Source: M3007 sp031398055
Lineage (GTDB): Bacteria > Bacteroidota > Bacteroidia > Chitinophagales > Saprospiraceae
Assembly (NCBI GenBank): GCA_031398055.1
Contig: JANNMS010000111.1
Location: 23,410 to 87,409, forward strand
Direction: 5' to 3'
Length of the DNA stretch: 64,000 bases
Shown: positions 60,223 through 64,000 of the stretch, in pieces
Position numbering within the stretch: position 1 is the first letter of the stretch
How the letters are laid out: every line of letters begins with the position of its first letter
The notes under the pieces: model-generated
Database searches by the model: none
Told to the model about the DNA's origin: nothing
Seen by the model: only the letters and a program-made list of their open reading frames with translations
Translations under genes and position numbers: made by a program

Positions 60223-61620
60223 TTAATTTTTAAAGCCAAAAAGTCGCTTCGTTTTGACAAATTCCTCAACATTTTTTGGCACTTTTTCTTCCCATCCAGA
60301 TTCGCCATTTTTCAACATTCTCAAAACGTCTTTGTGAAAAATGTGCAAAATATCAGGATTAAATTTTTCAATATCCACGATGTAAAAATTATCCAACAAA
60401 AATTTGTACAACGATTTGATGTCGTCCGGCACGGGCATGTTTTTCGCGGTCAACAATTTCCCCGCTTCATTTTCTCTGGCCGGATAAACGAAAAAACGGA
60501 CATTTCGTGGGAAAAGTTCGCCAAACGCCGCCAACAAATTGTCTTCATTTTGTAGGCAAGTTTCGTGGATTATGTTTTTCAATTTTCGTGCGCCCATCAC
60601 CAAACCGATTCGCTGCACTTTGTATTCTGAAAAATAAGAAATCAATTTTTTGTGCTGCACACAATTTGACAAAATGACAGTCTGGTTCAAATTGCACAAC
60701 ATTTTCGCGCGGTCGAGAAAATCTTTTTCGTCCAATTTGCCATCCGACATCAAATTATCGAGCGTGATTTCAACCAAAAAAAAGCACATTTTCGTGTCAA
60801 CATCGGGCGAATTTTTGAACTGCTCGAACCCATTTTGAATCATGTCTTGCTGGACGAGCGTCGGCGGACGATAACTTCCCCGCGCAATCAAAATTGATTT
60901 TCGGTACAAAAACTCGCCTGCCTGCAACGGTTTTTGATCCGGGCCAAAAATCGAAACGCGGCTCAAACCATGTTTTACTAGCCAAAGACAAATCAAACGG
61001 TTGTCCAAATTTTCAAAATCAGGCCCAGTCAAACGCACCATGTCAATCGCCACGCGGTCTTTCAAATTATCTAAAAGACTGACAATCAACGTTTCAGGGT
61101 CAGAAAAATATCGGTAGCATGCATAAATCATGTTCACCCCAAGAATCCCGACGGCCTGTTGTTGCAGCCGATTGTCGTTGTCCAAAAGCCGAACGTGCAA
61201 AACCAAGTCGTTCGGTTCGCCGGTCGGGTTGAGTTGAAAACGCACCCCGAGCCAACCATTTCCTTTCGTCGTTTTTTGAAAATTGATGGCCGAAACCGTG
61301 TCGGCGAACACAAAAAAATTCTGTTCGGGACGCACCGCCCGCAGCCGCTCGGCCATCAAATCATATTCGTGGTCGAGCATTTTGTACAACCGCGGCTCGC
61401 AGACATACCTGCCCTTGTTTTCCAGCCCATAAATTTCGTCGGAAACGGTTTTATCATAGGCCGACATCGTTTTGGCAATCGTCCCGGCCGCCGCGCCGAC
61501 CTGAAAAAAGAACCGAGCCACTTCCTGTCCCGCGCCGATTTCGGCAAATGCGCCATAAATTTTGTCGTCGAGATTAATTTCGAGGGCTTTTTGCTCCGGT
61601 TCGAGGATGCTGCGGGTCAT
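60223..61620 (-). CDS. conserved 465-residue protein of unknown function
   Basis: Soluble protein of 465 residues, MTRSILEPEQKALEINLDDK, with the stretch IYGAFAEIGAGQEVARFFFQ, then VGAAAGTIAKTMSAYDK and later LDHEYDLMAERL. I recognise it as a widely conserved bacterial family that is often given an unrelated receptor or transferase name, and I know no established function. No signal peptide, no membrane helix, no clear catalytic motif. The start is one base after the stop of the membrane gene at 61622 (TAA-A-ATG), so the two are translated together. Confidence 0.85.
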   Translation of the reverse strand: MTRSILEPEQKALEINLDDKIYGAFAEIGAGQEVARFFFQVGAAAGTIAKTMSAYDKTVSDEIYGLENKGRYVCEPRLYKMLDHEYDLMAERLRAVRPEQNFFVFADTVSAINFQKTTKGNGWLGVRFQLNPTGEPNDLVLHVRLLDNDNRLQQQAVGILGVNMIYACYRYFSDPETLIVSLLDNLKDRVAIDMVRLTGPDFENLDNRLICLWLVKHGLSRVSIFGPDQKPLQAGEFLYRKSILIARGSYRPPTLVQQDMIQNGFEQFKNSPDVDTKMCFFLVEITLDNLMSDGKLDEKDFLDRAKMLCNLNQTVILSNCVQHKKLISYFSEYKVQRIGLVMGARKLKNIIHETCLQNEDNLLAAFGELFPRNVRFFVYPARENEAGKLLTAKNMPVPDDIKSLYKFLLDNFYIVDIEKFNPDILHIFHKDVLRMLKNGESGWEEKVPKNVEEFVKTKRLFGFKN

Positions 61621-61621
61621 T

Positions 61622-62035
61622 TTAATATTTTGGAATTTGGCTGGCGCGGTGCCGAAGTTCGGATTCGATTTGTCGTTGGGCGTGTTCCCATTTGCCTTTC
61701 GTCCCGTAATTTTTATATAAAAGTACGGTCATTGCCATAAAAATAGTCAAACAAACCGCCCCGATTCCCAAAGTTGAAAGCGCAAAAAGTGGTTTTCCAA
61801 AATAGAAAAACATCAATCCCAGAAAAATCCAGCCTGCCGACAGGCCGCCGACAATCATCGAAAGCCGCAATTTTTTTCCAAAATAAGCCAATTGCTGTTT
61901 GGCCTGCTCGCGGAGTTCGAGCAAATGGTCGGTGCCGAATTGGCTGGGGCCGAACTCGTCGAGCAAGGAAAAATCGTCGTTCCCGTCTTTTTCGAGGCGG
62001 TCAAACAGATTTGGTTTGAAAATATTTCGTGTCAT
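61622..62035 (-). CDS. small membrane protein coupled to the 465-residue protein
   Basis: Protein of 137 residues with a soluble acidic N-terminus (FKPNLFDRLEKDGNDDFSLL) and two membrane helices (about 58-78 and 84-108). No known domain. It is the first gene of the run 61622-60223-59764, coupled to the next gene with one base between. Confidence 0.8.
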   Translation of the reverse strand: MTRNIFKPNLFDRLEKDGNDDFSLLDEFGPSQFGTDHLLELREQAKQQLAYFGKKLRLSMIVGGLSAGWIFLGLMFFYFGKPLFALSTLGIGAVCLTIFMAMTVLLYKNYGTKGKWEHAQRQIESELRHRASQIPKY

Positions 62036-62148
62036 CGGATGATGCTTTTCTGGTGCACAAAATTAGTTCGAGTGCAGGTAAAATATTTTTGATTTTTATG
62101 GAATTGCGGATGTTTTTGAAATTTTTAAAACTTTCGGCAGCCAAATTT

Positions 62149-63564
62149 TTACGTCATTTTTGAAAAAATCATCCCCGCCCGTGCCGCCCAACTTTTCGCC
62201 AAAAACTTCAACCCATTCCTCGAAAACTGCTTTCCCAACAATTTTTGTTTGTGAAAATGAACCGAATTCACCGTCCACCGCACCGCAAAATCATAATATT
62301 TTTTTGAAAAAGTTCGCGGAAAATCCAGATCGCGGTCGGTTCGATTTTCCCAATTTTCTGACTCAATCAATTGATTTTCAACCTCTTGGTACAAACCAGT
62401 TCCTTTAATTGGATAGGCAATCGTGATGGTAAACAAATCTGGATTTGATAATTTCAGGTGTTCGACCGTTTCAAAAATATCGGCCTCTGTCTCGCCCGGA
62501 TATCCCAACATGATGAACGTACCTGCCTGAATTTCCGCCCGCCGCGCCGCCCGAATCATTTCCCGAACTTGTCCAACATCCACCCGCCTGTCCATTGCGT
62601 CAATTATTTTTTGCGAGCCACTTTCCGCGCCAATCCAAACCCGAAAACATCCCGCCGATTTCAAAATTTCCAAAACCTCCAAATTCAAACGGTCGGCGCG
62701 GGTGATGCATTCAAAATCAATTTTCACGCCGCGTTTTTTCAGTTCGTCATGAAACTCGCGTACCCACCGGTGGCTCACCGTAAACACATCATCCACAAAC
62801 CAAATTAAGTCAAACACGTAGTTTTTTTGCAAATTTTCAATCTCGTCAACCACCGCCGCCGGGTCACGCCGCCGATAACTTTGGCCATAAACCGCCGTGC
62901 TGCACCATTTGCAAGTGTACGGACAGCCGCGCTGCGTGCTCACCGAAACCGCATTTTGACCATGCGCTTTTTTCCACGCGTCCAGATATTTTTGAAGGTG
63001 AATTTTCGCGCGGTTTGGTTGCGGCAGGTCGTCCAAAGATTTCATTTTTTCGCGCGACGAATTTTTGTGAACCGACCCGTCGGAAAGTTGAAAAGCCAAA
63101 CCTGAAATGTGGCCAAAATTTTTCAAGAAAAAATTCTCGTCCGCCGAGCGGTTCAAATTTTCGGCGGCCAACGAAATTTCGAGCATCGTCTGTTCGCCCT
63201 CGCCAATCACCGCAAAATCCGCGCCGCTGCCCAAATATCCTTCCAAATTGTGGGTGACATCCGGCCCGCCAATCACGACCCACGAATTTTCCAACTCGAC
63301 CCGCACAAATTTCACGATTTCCAAAACGTTCAGTTTGGTCATCAGGTTGGTATAAATTCCGACAAGTTTTGGCCGATTTTCCAGCAGGTAATTTTTCAAA
63401 TCTGGTTTTGTGGAAAACGTCGTGTCAAAAACCTCGTTCGCCAGCCCATTTTTTTCCAGCCATGCCGACAAATACAAAATACCCAACGGTGGGTAAGGCT
63501 TCATGATTTTTTGCTCTTTCAAATCTTCATGAAGAAAATAGCCGTGGGTGAACAAAACTTTCAT
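62149..63564 (-). CDS. B12-binding domain radical SAM enzyme
   Basis: Cobalamin-binding radical SAM protein of 471 residues, BchE/methylthio family. N-terminal B12-like Rossmann domain (about 1-170, MKVLFTHGYFLHEDLKEQKI, VIGGPDVTHNLEGYLGSGAD) but without the classical DxHxxG base-off motif. The [4Fe-4S] cluster Cys are C214, C218 and C221 in QRGCPYTCKWCSTAVY. The barrel and C-terminal helices follow (IWFVDDVFTVSHRWVREF, WIGAESGSQKIID). Substrate unknown; methylation or ring rearrangement are the usual activities. Its ATG overlaps the stop of the gene at 63561 by ATGA. Confidence 0.92.
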   Translation of the reverse strand: MKVLFTHGYFLHEDLKEQKIMKPYPPLGILYLSAWLEKNGLANEVFDTTFSTKPDLKNYLLENRPKLVGIYTNLMTKLNVLEIVKFVRVELENSWVVIGGPDVTHNLEGYLGSGADFAVIGEGEQTMLEISLAAENLNRSADENFFLKNFGHISGLAFQLSDGSVHKNSSREKMKSLDDLPQPNRAKIHLQKYLDAWKKAHGQNAVSVSTQRGCPYTCKWCSTAVYGQSYRRRDPAAVVDEIENLQKNYVFDLIWFVDDVFTVSHRWVREFHDELKKRGVKIDFECITRADRLNLEVLEILKSAGCFRVWIGAESGSQKIIDAMDRRVDVGQVREMIRAARRAEIQAGTFIMLGYPGETEADIFETVEHLKLSNPDLFTITIAYPIKGTGLYQEVENQLIESENWENRTDRDLDFPRTFSKKYYDFAVRWTVNSVHFHKQKLLGKQFSRNGLKFLAKSWAARAGMIFSKMT

Positions 63565-63854
63565 AATTCATATTCTTGGTTGTCTGGGATTATCACTTTT
63601 TGAAAAACCTCAGTCCAATCATTGTAAATAATGGTGTCAGGGCAGGTTGGCGACTCCTCTTTTTTCATTCGCCAAGTCAAGTGAACCAGCGCAAATTTTT
63701 CCGTTCCAACAATTTTAAACAAAACATCATCGCAGTCAAATCGACGCCCGACTGCCTTGACTTTCGTATTGAAAAGAATATGTTTTGAGTTTGCCTCTTT
63801 TTGCAACTCAATTTCCAATCCATCCGACAAACTTTCAAAACTTTGCCAAGGCAA
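63561..63854 (-). CDS. small conserved-looking protein, TTG start
   Basis: Frame of 97 residues, MPWQSFESLSDGLEIELQKE ... VKAVGRRFDCDDVLFKI, VHLTWRMKKEES. The first codon is TTG at 63854 and an in-frame stop lies four codons upstream, so no ATG start fits; either the TTG is used or the N-terminus is lost or frameshifted. It overlaps the radical SAM gene start by ATGA, which supports translation. Function unknown. Confidence 0.55.
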   Translation of the reverse strand: MPWQSFESLSDGLEIELQKEANSKHILFNTKVKAVGRRFDCDDVLFKIVGTEKFALVHLTWRMKKEESPTCPDTIIYNDWTEVFQKVIIPDNQEYEL

Positions 63855-63884
63855 AAGGAATTCAGGTCAAACGCATTAAAATCC

Positions 63885-63996
63885 ATTCCCGAAGGGAATC
63901 TATGTTTATAGAAATTGAAATGGACATGCACGAGAAATCCCGAAGGGATTTTATGTAAAAACTCGCGCCTGAAAACATAAAATCCCTTCGGGATTT
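63885..63996. repeat. CCCGAAGGG short palindromic repeats at right edge
   Basis: Three units: ATTCCCGAAGGGAAT (63885-63899), AAATCCCGAAGGGATTT (63935-63951) and AAATCCCTTCGGGATTT (63980-63996, inverted). Units two and three form a larger inverted pair with 22-base arms (63935-63956 and 63975-63996). This is the form of a REP-like element; the tract may go on past the window edge. Confidence 0.85.
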
Positions 63997-64000
63997 GAGG

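Overview
The window reads as a chromosomal segment of a Bacteroidota bacterium, most likely of the Saprospiraceae type. The evidence is three secreted proteins with type IX secretion (T9SS) C-terminal sorting domains, a ten-copy SprB-type repeat protein, a SusC/TonB-era outer membrane gene set, promoters of the Bacteroidota type (-7 box TAnnTTTG, often TACTTTTGCAGC), and A-rich leaders without Shine-Dalgarno sequences. The species assignment is inference; the phylum is well supported.

Layout. 1-4 kb: the 5' part of a TonB-dependent receptor running off the left edge, a small anchored protein and a secreted M28 peptidase, all on the minus strand, then a 660-base divergent gap holding a candidate small RNA. 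4-14.6 kb: a FtsX/MacB permease, an acidic protein of unknown function, the RelA/SpoT alarmone enzyme, tRNA-Leu, the protein quality-control block tig-clpP-clpX, an Omp85-like protein and dCTP deaminase. 14.9-20.3 kb: a 1201-residue SprB-repeat surface protein, a CxxCH/choice-of-anchor V secreted protein and a DUF4783 protein. 20.3-23.1 kb: an AT-rich island with two divergent TIR-domain genes, an uncharacterised helical protein and a small membrane protein; this is the best candidate for an undescribed (probably anti-phage, NAD-linked) system. 23.3-33.9 kb: two aminopeptidase P paralogues, acyl-CoA synthetase, GNAT, gcvH, serC, DUF177-rpmF, ridA, trpS and a Nudix-type regulator. 33.9-41.9 kb, mostly minus strand: PlsC acyltransferase, peptide deformylase, ruvX, OmpH/Skp, flippase, a pseudouridine synthase with a long Gly/Arg/Tyr repeat tail, tRNA (CAT anticodon), HIT protein, a Tat-type gluconate dehydrogenase subunit 3-like protein. 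42.3-45.2 kb: a lamin-tail/cupredoxin T9SS protein and tatA. 45.4-58.3 kb: PBP4-type carboxypeptidase, DUF3298 lipoprotein, pirin, alkyltransferase-like protein, bamA, a four-helix membrane protein, glycosyltransferase, HD hydrolase, DUF937 protein and penicillin acylase. 58.7-64 kb: lptB, YqeY, a conserved 465-residue protein, a B12-binding radical SAM enzyme and short palindromic repeats at the right edge.

Envelope building recurs throughout (bamA, a second Omp85-like protein, OmpH/Skp, lptB, flippase, plsC, PBP4). The secreted or periplasmic peptidases (M28, two M24, penicillin acylase) suggest a protein- and peptide-consuming lifestyle.

A striking feature at the DNA level is a set of long intergenic palindromes built from a few short words (GGTTATTGG, CACATAG and others). 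They sit at gene ends, flank tRNA-Leu, and in one case have become the C-terminus of a protein.
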